From assembly GCA_907165065.1 (NCBI GenBank), contig OU015527.1, positions 24,813,686-24,877,685 on the forward strand: a stretch of DNA of 64,000 nt, in the 5' to 3' direction. How positions within the stretch are numbered: position 1 is the stretch's first letter; every line of letters starts with the position of its first letter. The notes beneath the pieces were generated by a model. It worked only from the letters and a program-made list of their open reading frames with translations. It did not search any database and was not told the origin of the DNA. Origin of the DNA: Caprimulgus europaeus (Eukaryota; Chordata; Aves; Caprimulgiformes; Caprimulgidae). A program made the position numbers and the translations under genes. This document shows, piece after piece, positions 49,028 to 59,560 of the stretch.

Positions 49028-50281
49028 GTGAACTATTTTCCCTTGTCCTATCACTATCTGCCCATTAAAAAGTCACTCTCTCTGCTGTTTATAAGCTCCC
49101 TTCAAGTACTGGAAGGCTGCAATGAGATCTTCATGGAGCCTCCTCTTCTCCAAGCTAAACAAGCCCAGTTCCCTCAAACTCCCCCAGGTCTCTGATCATC
49201 TTTTATGGCTCTTCTCTAGACCCACTCCAACAGTTCTGAATCTTTCTTGTGATGGGGGCTCCAGGTCTGGATACAATACTCTAGATGGGAGACAAGGTCA
49301 GAGTAGAGGGGAATAATAACTGTCCTCACCCTGCTGGCCGCCCTTTTTTTCATGCAGCACAGGATACAGTTGGTCTTCCAGGCTGCAATCATACATTGCT
49401 GGCTCATGTCAAGTTTCTCATCCACCAGCACTCCCAAGTCCTTCTCAGCAAGGTTGCTCTCAATGAGTTCTTCTCCCAGTCTGTACACATACATGGGATT
49501 GCCCCGACCCAAGCGCACAACCTTGCTGAACCTTATAAGGTTCTCATGGGCCCACTTTTCAAACCTGTCCAGATCCCTCTGAATGACGTTCCTCCCATCT
49601 ATTGTATCAGCTGCACCACTCAGACTGGTGACATCAGCAAACTTGCTGAGGGTGCACTCAATTCCATTATCCAGGTCATTGATAAAGACGTTGAAGAGCA
49701 CCGGTCCCAAAACTGGCCCCTGGGGTCACCACTTGTAACCAGCCTCCACCTGGACATAGACTCCTTCACCACAGCCCTCTGATTGCGATCATCCAACCAA
49801 TTCTTTATCCATCAAATAGTCCAGCCTTCAAATCCTTACCTCTCCAATTTAGACATAAAGATGTGGTGGGGAACCATGTCAAAGGCCTTGCATAACTCCA
49901 AGATGGTGACATCAGTTGCCTTTCCTTTGTCCAACAATGTTATCACTCTATCATAGAAGGCCATCAGATTGGTCAGGCATGATCTGCCTCTAGTGAAGAT
50001 GTGTTGGCTGTCTTTGATCACCTCCTCGTCTCACATGTACCTTGCCATAGTTTCCAGGAGGATCTGCTCCTTGATCTTCCCAGGCACAGAGGTGAGGCTG
50101 TAGTTCACTGGGTCTCCCTTTCTCCCTTTCTTGAAAATAGGAGTGATGTTTCCTTTTTTCCAGTCACCAGGGACTTTACCTGACAGCCATGACTTTTCAA
50201 ATGTGATGGAGAGTGGTTTATAAATCACATCAGCCAGTTCCTTCAGGACTCTGGGGTGCATGTCATCTGGCCCCATAGACT
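49028..50281 (-). mobile_element. CR1: CR1 LINE fragment lacking both ends (copy D)
   Basis: Minus-orientation CR1 covering ORF2 from the RT fingers to near the C-terminus. At its 3' side it begins abruptly near 49028 within the segment 'cccttgtcctatcac'; the 3' UTR and octamer tail that normally survive in CR1 are absent. At its 5' side it stops at about 50281, where copy E begins in the opposite direction. Loss of the 3' end is unusual for a 5'-truncating LINE and suggests a rearrangement after insertion. Confidence 0.9.
49216..50276 (-). pseudogene. CR1 ORF2 reverse-transcriptase remnant, copy D
   Basis: Three minus-strand pieces in different frames: 50031-50276 ([18 protein letters not shown], then [19 protein letters not shown], the RT fingers), 49836-50021 ([33 protein letters not shown]) and 49216-49710 ([57 protein letters not shown]). 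The catalytic pair reads FADV in place of FADD. It keeps the segment deleted in copies A and B. Truncated at both ends and inactive. Confidence 0.9.
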
Positions 50282-51607
50282 GAAAAGGTGATGGAACGAC
50301 TTATCCTTGGTACCATCTCAAGGCATATCAAGGATAAGAGGGGTCATTAGGGGCAGTCAGCATGGCTTCACCAAGGGGAAGTCGTGCTTGACCAACCTTC
50401 TAGACTTTTATGAAAACACGACAAGGTGGCTAGATGATGGTAGAGCAGTGGATGTGGTCTATCTTGATTTCAACAAAGCATTTGACACGGTCTCCCACAG
50501 CATCCTCACTGATAAATTGAGGAAGTGTGGATTAGACGAGCAGGTAGTGAGATGGATTATTAACTGGCTGGTGGGAAGAAGCCAGAGAGTAGTGGTCAAT
50601 GGGGCAGAGTCTAGTTGGAGACCTGTGTCTAGTGGAGTCCCTCAGGGGTCGGTACTAGGACCAGTATTATTCAATATATTCATCAATGACCTGGATGAGG
50701 GAATTGAATGCACTGTCAGCAAGTTTGCTGATGATACAAAGCTGGGAGGAGTGGCTGACACTCCAGAAGGCTGTGCTGCCATCCAGAGAGACCTGGACAG
50801 GCTGAAGAACTGGGCAGGGAAAAACTTGATGAAATATAATAAGGGCAAGTGTAGGGTGTTGCACCTGGGCAGGAACAACCCCAGGTTCCAGTACAGGTTG
50901 GGAAATGATCTCCTAGAGAGCAGTGAAGGGGAAAGGGATCTGGGAGTCCTGGTAGAAAGCAGGATGACCATGAGCCAGCACTGTGCCCTTGTGGCCAGGA
51001 AGGCCAATGGCATCCTGGGGTGCATTAGAAAGGTGTGGTTAGTAGGTCGAGAGAGGTTCTTCTTCCCCTTTACTCTGCCCTGGTGAGGCCACATCTGGAA
51101 TATTGTGTCCAGTTCTGGGCCCCACAGTTCAAGAAGGACAGGGAACTGCTTGAGAGAGTCCAGCACAGAGCCACCAAAATGATGAAGGGAGTGGAGCATC
51201 TCCCTTATGAGGAAAGGCTGAGGGAGCTGGGTCTCTTTAGCTTGGAGAAGAGGAGGCTGGGGGGGGACCTGATTAACATTTATAAATATTTGAAGGGTGA
51301 GTGTGAGGAGGATGGGGCCAGGCTCTTCACAGTGATGACCAGTGATAGGACAAGGGGTAATGGGTGCAAGCTGGAACACAGGAGGTTCCGCTTAAATTTG
51401 AGAGGGAACTTCTTTACTGTGAGGGTAACAGAGCACTGGAACAGGCTGCCCAGGGAGGTTGTGGAGTCTCCTTCTCTGGAGACATTCAAGACCCGCCTGG
51501 ATGCCTTCCTGTGTGAACTCATCTAGGTGTTCCTGCTCCGGAAGGGAGATTAGACTAGGTGATCTTTCGAGGTCCCTTCCAATCCCTAATATTCTGTGAT
51601 TCTGTGA
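50282..51607 (+). mobile_element. CR1: 5'-truncated CR1 LINE, well preserved (copy E)
   Basis: Plus-orientation CR1 from the RT domain (first bases 'tgaaaaggtgatggaacgac', equivalent to EKVMERL) through the ORF2 stop (TAG, 51524-51526) and an 80-base 3' UTR to 'attctgtgattctgtga' at 51607. It is the least decayed CR1 here, so probably the youngest. Its 5' end abuts the 5' end of minus-strand copy D with no spacer that I can identify. Its sequence (for example [17 protein letters not shown]) places it in another subfamily from A-C. Confidence 0.93.
50307..51526 (+). pseudogene. CR1 ORF2 RT and C-terminal region, copy E, near-intact
   Basis: An open frame at 50307-51086 covers the RT palm: [33 protein letters not shown] (first catalytic Asp), [20 protein letters not shown], and [11 protein letters not shown] with both catalytic Asp residues intact, then [20 protein letters not shown]. 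It leaves frame near 51031; one missing base there accounts for the shift to the second frame (51035-51526: [60 protein letters not shown]), which ends at the native stop. A second frameshift lies near 50335, since upstream bases read EKVMERL in another frame. The endonuclease is absent by truncation. Confidence 0.93.
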
Positions 51608-51661
51608 ACAAAAGATGAACATTTGCTTAAACTAAGAAGAGAGCATTGTTGCCATGAGGAA
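51608..51661. other. Short spacer between CR1 copy E and LTR debris
   Basis: About 50 bases with no recognised content. Confidence 0.5.
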
Positions 51662-52047
51662 GAAGGAGGACGGGAAGGACAGAAAACCTCAGATACCCAG
51701 ATCAAGAAGCATGAAGTAGGAGAAGGTAAATGAGGTCTCCATGCTGCCCATGGAAGTTCAACGATGGTTCAGATACCCACGTGTAGGCCATGGAGGACTC
51801 CATGCTGGAGCAGAAAGCTGAGCGTGAGGGCAAGTGTGACTGTGTTGAGACCCCAGAGATGCTCAGCACCAAAGTGGGGGGGACCCCCAGAGTCAGAGGG
51901 AGAGGATGTGTGCTGGACTGGAGGCCTTTCTGCAGCCCCTGAACCTCCCCATGCAGGAGCCAGGAGCTGTGCCCAAAAACAGTCCATGACTACATGGTAA
52001 GTTTGCATTGGAACATTTTGTTCCTGGACTTTTGCAGGCTGCGGGGG
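51662..52047 (+). repeat. LTR-derived interior fragment, homologous to 60.76-61.13 kb
   Basis: Collinear with the segment at 60760-61135: shared blocks are 'gccatggaggactccatgct' against 'cccatggaggactccacact', 'agagatgctca' in both, and 'gcattggaacattttgttcc' against 'acattgggacacattgctcc'. The GC-rich sequence with repeated 'catgctggagca'-like motifs resembles the internal part of large avian ERVL-type LTRs. Neither end of that LTR is present here; a different LTR begins directly at 52048. Short open frames inside (51764-52000) look like chance. Confidence 0.7.
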
Positions 52048-52214
52048 TGTCCTGGTTTTGCTAGGATAGAGTTAATTTTCTTTTTAGTAATTAGAATTGC
52101 TGTATTTTAGTTTCAGTGTTTTAGCTCAGACTTATTATGAGAGGAACGTTGGTAACAGTGCTGGTGTTATTAGTTGCTGCTGGAGCTCAAGGCCACCGTG
52201 TTTGGCTGCTTCAC
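52048..52214 (+). repeat. Truncated LTR 5' part, same family as the provirus LTRs
   Basis: Starts TGTCCTGGTTTTGCTAGGAT, with 'agagttaattttct', 'gttttagtttcagtgt' and 'ttattagttgctgctggagc' shared with the provirus LTRs at 28998 and 35186. Homology ends near 'ggctgcttcac' at 52214, about 165 bases in; the remaining ~440 bases are missing. Confidence 0.88.
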
Positions 52215-55200
52215 GTGTATGTCTATAACATGCCAAACTCACTCAGTGAAATAAACTACAAAGTGCTAGTCCTCCCCTCGACTCTGTCTACATTTTTAAT
52301 TGTTGTACTTGCCTCTCTTTGTATCTCTTGATTTTTACTTTTTTTTTTTTTTTTTTTAATTAAAAGCAAGTTGGATGAAAGAAGGCACAGTTCTATTTAA
52401 GTATCTATAGTCTTGTCTTTCTAAGGAGCAAAATATACCACTTTTGTCTGGGATTTCCTTCATTTGAGAACAAATAATTAGAACTGAATGAGTAAAAGAT
52501 TAATAAAATAAAAATGCTTGCTGTTTCAAATATAAGCTTATGTCTTTGAATTATTCAGTTACATTGTCCTATAGCTATTAACTAAGGACTTTTTGCTGAC
52601 AGTTGACATACTTTAGAACTTAGCCAAGGCCACCTAACCGAGAATAATATCTGAATTTTTTCATTGTTTGCCGAGTGACAAATTTCAGAGAGAGTAGTGA
52701 CTGAGAGATGCAGTGTGTTATTTTTTATCCACTCTGTAATTACAATTATAAAAGCTGTTTGAGAATACAATGAAGTGGTGTCTTGTTCTGTTAAACAGTG
52801 ATTCTGATCTTTATTCAAAAGATCCGTTGTTAACTCTGTATTTTCATTTTTCCTAATCTTTTTCAAAGGGACAATACTGAACAAAGCATTTGGGGTCATT
52901 TTTTCCTCCTTCTTTTCTTTCGTAAATACTCCCTTTGATAACAGATGACATGGGAAATCAATTTGCCTTCCTCTAGTGAACAGTGACAATGTAAACAGTC
53001 TTCTGCTGTTACATGACTGATAGAAACATGTTCTAAGATAAAAGGGAAATCCAAAATATTTTTGTTCAAAAACAATAGTGAAATAACGATGAATGCAAAA
53101 TTAAATATTCTAAATTCAGGACTTTATCACCTAGATTTGTAACAACATACACTGCTGTTATTATATATTTCAGCCTTATTACTGTTGTTCTTCCACTACA
53201 ATGTCAATATTAGGAAAGAATAAAAAGAGTTCCATACTCCCTTGGTCATTTTGCCAATTTTTTTTGTATATTTTTGTATGTATTTTAAAGCCATTCTGAG
53301 TTTTCATATCAACCTGGACTAGCTGAGATTAATACTACAGCTAAACAAAAGAGTTTATCTGTGTTGTTAGTAGATTTTTTGTATACTTGCACAAATAATA
53401 TTAGATACATCATGTAGAGCAAGCTGTAAGTACATGACATTTTCCCAGTAAGTGTTTTTCATTATTTTGAAGTGTGTATAAAACTCCTGACACATGAAAT
53501 CTTCTAACTCTGTTTCATATGTCATTCAGGATTTCAATTCTGCCAGTACCCAACCTAGCTGACAAAAACCATAACTTCTGTTACAAAGTACTTTATGTTT
53601 GCATGCTGATCCATTAAAGCATACAAAATACACAAGTTTAAATCCACCACATACTAATAAATCCTTTGAAACTTATGTATACTCAGGGGGAAAAAAAAAC
53701 ATACACTGACTTTTGTCTCCTTGAACAAGAACAGGAAGGTTAGGTCAGATATAATCAGGTACTGGTATTGAAACCTGTATACAATTCCATATTCAACATT
53801 TCAGATCACACTTAAGGTTTTTAAAACATAGTAGGAAATGTTTACTGCTCTGAAGACCTACAAAAGGTTTAAAATTATGAAAATGGAACCATATGTAAAT
53901 AAATTACAATATTGCCATTACCATCAATAGTGACCTATTAGCCTTTATGACTAAGACTAAGAGCTCTGCCAGCATGAATTTAGAACTATTTGTCCAGGTG
54001 GGATGCATCTTCTCCTTAACTGGGAAAAGGTACTTTTATTTCAAAATAAGGATGCGTTGATGAGAAACTGTTTCAGTAGTAAAATTGCACTGTCACTGTG
54101 CAATGATACTACTGTGACCATAGTATACTTCCATGTGCAAACAGTTCCTAAGGCACACCCTTATTATAAATGAAACTTTATAGAATAATTATTCACTTTT
54201 TTCTTTTTTTTGTAAATTTTCTAAAAATATCCAAAATATTGCATTATATGACATAAGTAAAAACTTATGAGTTGGGAAAGTACATCAGTATGATTGAAAT
54301 AGTCCAGGATGCACTATTTTATACGTGTGCCACCCCCAACACAATATACCACTTAGGCAAGCAGGTCATTAGGATTCAGAAGATTACAAATCTGTATATT
54401 TATTCATGACAAAAAATCTATATTTACATTAAACACATGTAAAAAATAAATGCATGAGGGCTGATAAACCTCAGGGTTTAAGCCAATCATAAGCCACTGG
54501 AAAAAAAATGTAATTCGTTTGATGAATATCCATTTTAATAAACTCATTTCTACTCTGAAGTTGTTAGTACTTATTTAAGTCAAGATGTTTGACTACACAT
54601 GCAAATTAATTGATCTATTTTAATCTGACATACTGATCCATATATTTGTACATGATATATAAGTATCATACTACATTGCAAAATACTTCAGCAACAGATA
54701 GGAAAAAAAAAAAATCAGTAATTTGTCCAATTATCCCTCTGTGTGCCATTAATTGCATAGAAGTTAAACAGTTTTACAATGAAAATAAAGAATAGATATA
54801 ATGTAATTTTAGATGTTCATCACAGATACATAACAGTAAATGCAGCCTGCATTTGCTATTCAGATTATGGTGTAGAACTTAAAACTACTCAGTTTTCCAA
54901 GATGAAGGAAAATGCTCATTCATTTGGAGGAATAGAAAGTCACCAAAAAACTATTTAGTTTGCTTTTCCAGTTAAATACGAACTGAAAAACCCATTCTGT
55001 TTTGGTGTGTTCTTTCTTTCATTGGCGACAGACTATAATAATATCATAATTTCATTTTATGATGGACCCAGCAATTTCTTTCCCTAATAGCATTCTTATA
55101 CTTTCAAGATCATTGCTACAATTGCAAGGTATGAATGCCTCCTGCATTTTGAAGTAGTTTCAGTGTATGTTTTTATAAGCAAGCGACACTTCCTTGTGTT

Positions 55201-55424
55201 TTCAGTTCTCCAAAATAATTTAGAAGGTACCTTCTGAGTTCAAATAAGTGTTAACTAAGATTGTAGTACTGCAATGAAAGATTTTTTTTTTTTTTTCTAT
55301 GAGAGTCTTTCTTAAACTTCTATTGCATCTTATTGCAGTCTTCAAAGAAACTAATAAAATAGGATGAGATATTAAAAAGTATATGAGAAAATGGTTTCAG
55401 ATATTGGAGGCTTCTTTAAATTCA
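52215..55424. other. AT-rich non-coding DNA, no gene seen
   Basis: No supported gene. T run at about 52339-52357 and another near 55279-55297. The minus-strand frame of 135 codons at 52582-52989 has no recognisable domain. Nothing repeat-like stands out in the rest. Confidence 0.55.
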
Positions 55425-55523
55425 TTGAATAATAGAATGATATAGGTTGGAAGGGACCTTAAAGATCATCTAGTTCCAACCTCCCTGCCATGGGTAGGAA
55501 AACTTTCCACTAGACCAGTTTCC

Positions 55524-57991
55524 TCAAAGCCTCATCCAATCTGCCTTAAACATTTCCAGGGAGGGTGCATCCACAGCTTCTCTGGGCAAGTTGTTCCAGT
55601 GTCTCACCACCCACATTGTAAACAATTTCTTCCTAATATATAATCTAAACCTAACCTTTTTCAGTTTATAACCATTACCTCTTGTCTTATTATTCCCTGC
55701 CCACATAAAAAGTGCCTCCCCAGCTTTCTTGTAGGCCCCCTTCAGGTATTGGAACGTTGCTTTAAGGTCTTGTCGGAGCGGTCTCTTCTCCAGACTGAAG
55801 AACCCCAACTCTCTCAGCCTGTCCTCATAGGAGAGGTGCTCCAGCCCTCTGATCGTCCTCGTGGCCTTCCTCTGGACTAACTTTAGTAGGTCTATATCCT
55901 TCTTATATTGGGGGCCCCAGAACTTGACACAGTACTCCAGGTGGGGTCTCATGAGAGCTGAGTAGAGGGGCAGAATCACCCCCCTCAACCTGCTGGCGAC
56001 GCTCTTAAGCCATTCTCTGCCCAGCCTGTATTTGTGCTTGAGGTTGCCCTGACCCATGTGCAGGACCTTGCACTTGGCCTTGTAGAACTTCGTGAGTTTT
56101 GCATGGGCCTATCTCTCCAGCCTATTGAGGTCACTCTGGATGGCATCCCTTCCCTCGTTCAAGCTGACCAAACCACACAGTTTGGTGTTGTCAGTAAACT
56201 TGCTGAGGGTGCACTCAATCCCACTGTCCATGTCACCAACAAAATTGTTAAACAACTCCAGTCCCAATACCAGCCTCTGAGGGTCACCAATCATCACCGG
56301 TCTCTACTTGGACATTGAGCCATTGACTCTAACTCTTTGAGTGCAACTGTCCAGAATATTCCTTATCCACCAAGTGGTCCATCCCTCTAGTCCATGCTTC
56401 TTCAACTTAGAGGCAAGGATGTCATGTGGGACAGTGTCAAATGCCTTGCACAAATCCAGGTAGATCGGTTGCTCTTCTCTTATCCACCAGTGCTGTAACT
56501 CCATCATAAAAGGCCATCAAATTGGTCAGGCATGATTTGCCCTTGGTTAATCCATGCTGGCTGTCACAAATCATCTCCTCGCTTCCCATGTGCCTTAGCA
56601 TAGTTTACAGGGATATCTGCTCCATGATCTTCCCTGCCACATGGATGAGGCCTCAGATCTTTCTTCTTTCCCCTTTTAAAAATGGGGCTTATATTTCCCC
56701 TTTTCCAGTTCATGGGAACTTCACCAGACTGGTATAACTTCTCTAATATGATGGATAGTGCCCTGGCACCTTCATCCACCAGGTCTATTAGGACCCATGG
56801 ATGCACCTTATCAGGTCCCATGGACTTGTGCACCTTCAGGTTCCTCAGATGATCTCGAACCTGATCTTCTCCTACAGTGGACAGCTCTTCAGTCTCCCAG
56901 TTGCTGCCTCTGCCTTCTGCAACTTGAGGGGTGTGACTCAAGTACCTGTTTGTTAGGACTGAGACAAAGAAGTAATTGAATACCTCAGTCTTTTCTCTAT
57001 CCTGAGTGACCAGGTCTCTGGATGGGGCTTACATTTTTCCTAGTATTCCTTTTATCCCTGATGTACCTATAAAAGCTTTTCTTGTTGACCTTCATGTCCC
57101 TGGCCAGATTTAATTCTATCAGGGCTTCAGCTTTTCTAACCTGATCCCTGGCAGCTCAGACAATTTCCCTGTATTCCTCCCAGGCTATCTGTCCTTGCTT
57201 GTACCCTCTGTAGGCTTCCTTTTTGTCCTTGAATTTGTCCAGGAGCTCCTTGTTCATCCATGCAGACCTCCTGCCATTTTTGCCTGATTTCCTCTTTGTT
57301 GGGATCCGTCACTCCTGGGCTTGGAGGAGGCAATCCTTGAATATTAGACAGCTTTCCTGGGCTCCTCTTCCCTCCTGGGCATTATCCCATGGAACTCTAC
57401 CAAGCAGGTCTCTGAGGATGTCAAAGTCAGCTCTTCTGAAGTCCAAGGTAGTGAGCTTGCTGCACACCCTCCTTGCTACCCTAAGGATCTTGACCCTCAT
57501 GGTCATTGCATCCAAGACTACCCTTGAGCTTCACATTCACCACCAGTCCATCCTTGTTGGTGAGAAAAAGGTCAGCCCAGCATAGGACCTCTCCTTGTTG
57601 GTACCTTGATCCCTAGGAGAAGGAAATTTTCAACAACGCATTCCAGGAACCTCCTGGACTGCTGAATCCCTGCTGTGTGGTTCTTCCAATAGATATCAGG
57701 GTGGATGAAGTCTCTCATGAGGATCAGGGCTTGTGGATGTGAAGCTGTTTCTATCTGTCTATAGAGGACCTCATCCACTCGCTCTTCCAGGCTGGGTGAC
57801 TTGTAGCAGAACCCCACTGTAATGTTGCCTGTCTCTGACCTTCCTTTAATCCTAACACATAAATTCTTGGTTGGCTCCTCATCTACCCCCAGGCAGAGCT
57901 CCATGCACTCCAGCTGTTCATTGACATAGAGGGTGACACCCCCTCCTTGTCTCCCCTGCTTGTCCTTCCTAAAGACCCTGTATCCTTCCAT
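55524..57991 (-). pseudogene. CR1 ORF2 remnant (endonuclease and reverse transcriptase), copy B
   Basis: Pieces from N- to C-terminus: endonuclease at 57572-57991 (EGYRVFRKDKQGRQGGGVTL, then DFIHPDIYW); linker at about 57136-57515; RT fingers at 56564-56941 (LRNLKVHKSMGPDKVHPWVL, SGEVPMNWKRGNISPIFKRG); RT palm at 56304-56507 ([20 protein letters not shown]) and 56109-56297 ([20 protein letters not shown]); C-terminal part at 55524-56057 ([34 protein letters not shown]). The catalytic motif reads FTDN. The YRLGREW segment is followed directly by SVASRL, showing the 39-codon deletion. Frames change between pieces, so it is inactive. Confidence 0.92.
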
Positions 57992-58075
57992 TCCAAAGCC
58001 CCAGGCATAGGAGCCATCCCACTATGTCTCTGTGATGTCAATCAGGTCATAGCCCTGTAGGCATGTGCACATCTC

Positions 58076-59542
58076 TTAACTACTCTTGTTCATTCCCCAT
58101 GCTGCATGTGTTTGTGTAGAGGTGTTTAAGTTGGGCCCCTGATGAAGCTGACCTACTGCTGGAGCAGCTGGAATTCCATTGTGCCTCTCCTCTGGTGCTC
58201 TCCTGCCAGCTTGTGATCCTTCTCCAGGCTCTGGGCATCTATTGCTGGAACTGACACTGAACTGGCAGGAGTGGGATGAATTTAAGTTCCTCTCCTCTGA
58301 CAGCTTTAGTTTGCTAGAGCAAGCAGATTTCCCTGAAGGGATGCCAGGAGCATTCACCATAGCCATACACCCCCTTGAGATGATTTGCCTTCTAGTTCTC
58401 ATCATAGGAGGCAGCTAAGGAACATTTGTCACTGCTTTGGTTGGCCTGGCTTATTCCCCAGTTGGATAGGATGAGAGGAGAATTGCCATTTTGGGACTCA
58501 CCCTCCAAGTCTATCAGTTTAAAGCCTGCCTCACCAAGTTGGCCAGTCCCAGAGACTCCCTTTCCTCTTCTAGACATGTGGATTCCATACCCCCCCCTAA
58601 CAGGTTATAGACCTCAAGGCTTTATAGTCTTCCTTGGTTGAGCCCAAATTCTGTCATGTAGTCTTATTCATGCCAACATGGAAGAGCAACAGTGGACAGT
58701 AATCTGAGCTCTTCACAAATTGTGGCATCCACTCAGCAATATCTCAGATCTTGGCTCCTGGCAGGCAGCATACTTCCCGTAACTCCCTGTCAGGCCAGCA
58801 GATGGGTGTCTCAGTGCCCTTTAACAGAGAGTCACCCACTATTAGTACTCACCGTTTCTTTTTATAGTGTCCACTGTGGGCTGCTGGAACAGTTTTTCCT
58901 TGAGGACCTTCCTCATGGATTTCTATAGCTGTTAAAGCTTCATCTGGTTTTGGTTCTAATGCTGGAAGGTAGAGACTGGAGTGGAGTTCTGCTTTTGTGA
59001 ATCACCAGGGTCTAAGGTGCTTCATTTTCAGAGGTGTTCTCTGCAGGAGTGGTGTTTACTTCAGGAGCATGCTTAGGAAACCACCTGTCTATCTCTGTGT
59101 CAGCTCCTCTAATACTGATCAGCCTTTTACCTGTTTTCCTGCAGTTTGACCATCTCATGTAACACATCACCAGCCTGTGCACACCTTTAAGCAAGTACTT
59201 ACCTTTTCACCAGGAGAAAGGTCTGGGCACATGCTACAGCCTACCACTTGTTCTGACAGTAGGGACATCTCGTTACTTGCCAGTTCAGTCTGGGTGGATG
59301 CATCAGATGTCTCTGGGGGTCTTTCTGTAGGAACTCTGGTTTCTGCTCTAAGGCAAGTGCCCATCATTTTGGCAGAGACCTAGAGTACTTCTCAGGGCTG
59401 TAGACCAACAAGCAGTTTGCAGCGCCCTTCCACACCAACTGTCATGCATACTGCCGCGTAAAGTGCCATGCCAAGCCCTTTCTGAAGCACCACGTGCTGT
59501 TTGCCCATCCTGGTCACTGGCACTCCCTAGGGTGCTGTCCAT
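58076..59542 (-). pseudogene. CR1 ORF1 remnant, copy B
   Basis: Minus-strand pieces: 59348-59542 begins with ATG (MDSTLGSASDQDG); 59167-59367 contains a Cys pair (GCSMCPDLSPGEK) and STQTELASNE; 59012-59194 contains KRLISIRGADTEIDRWF, which fits the coiled-coil end of ORF1. At about 58800-58860 the text reads VLIVGDSLLKGTETPI, after a stop codon. The N-terminal part differs from ORF1 of copy A, although the ORF2 parts of the two copies share a deletion. Broken by stops and frame changes. Confidence 0.75.
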
Positions 59543-59560
59543 TTTTTCTAAGGAACTGTT

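Larger units (their letters stand above)
55425..59560 (-). mobile_element. CR1: Near-full-length CR1 LINE (copy B)
   Basis: About 4.1 kb of CR1 in minus orientation. The 3' end has a decayed tail (gaataatagaatgatatagg) followed by 'ttggaagggaccttaaagat'. Towards higher coordinates come ORF2 C-terminus, RT, linker, endonuclease, then ORF1 with the GDSLL motif (58829-58837) and a possible start near 59542. The 5' end near 59560 is an estimate. It shares with copy A the same in-frame 117-bp ORF2 deletion (junction about 56003), but flanking DNA differs, so the two are separate insertions and not a duplicated segment. Confidence 0.93.

Noticed and set aside
49285-49782. 165-codon plus-strand open frame
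   Set aside because: Antisense shadow of CR1 copy D ORF2.
50642-51379. 245-codon minus-strand open frame opposite CR1 copy E
   Set aside because: It is the antisense of a well-matched CR1 ORF2. Codon bias of the sense frame leaves the opposite strand open; the translation has no recognisable domain.
49028-51607. Twin-priming inversion of a single CR1
   Set aside because: The two halves overlap in the same ORF2 region and differ too much, so they are two elements.
51764-52008. Opposed 78- and 79-codon open frames
   Set aside because: GC-rich LTR debris gives long open frames by chance on both strands.
2024-59560. Segmental duplication as the cause of similarity between the 2-6 kb and 55-59.5 kb regions
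   Set aside because: Similarity stops at the CR1 ends; the DNA on both sides differs, and the two copies have many private differences, including different ORF1 N-termini.
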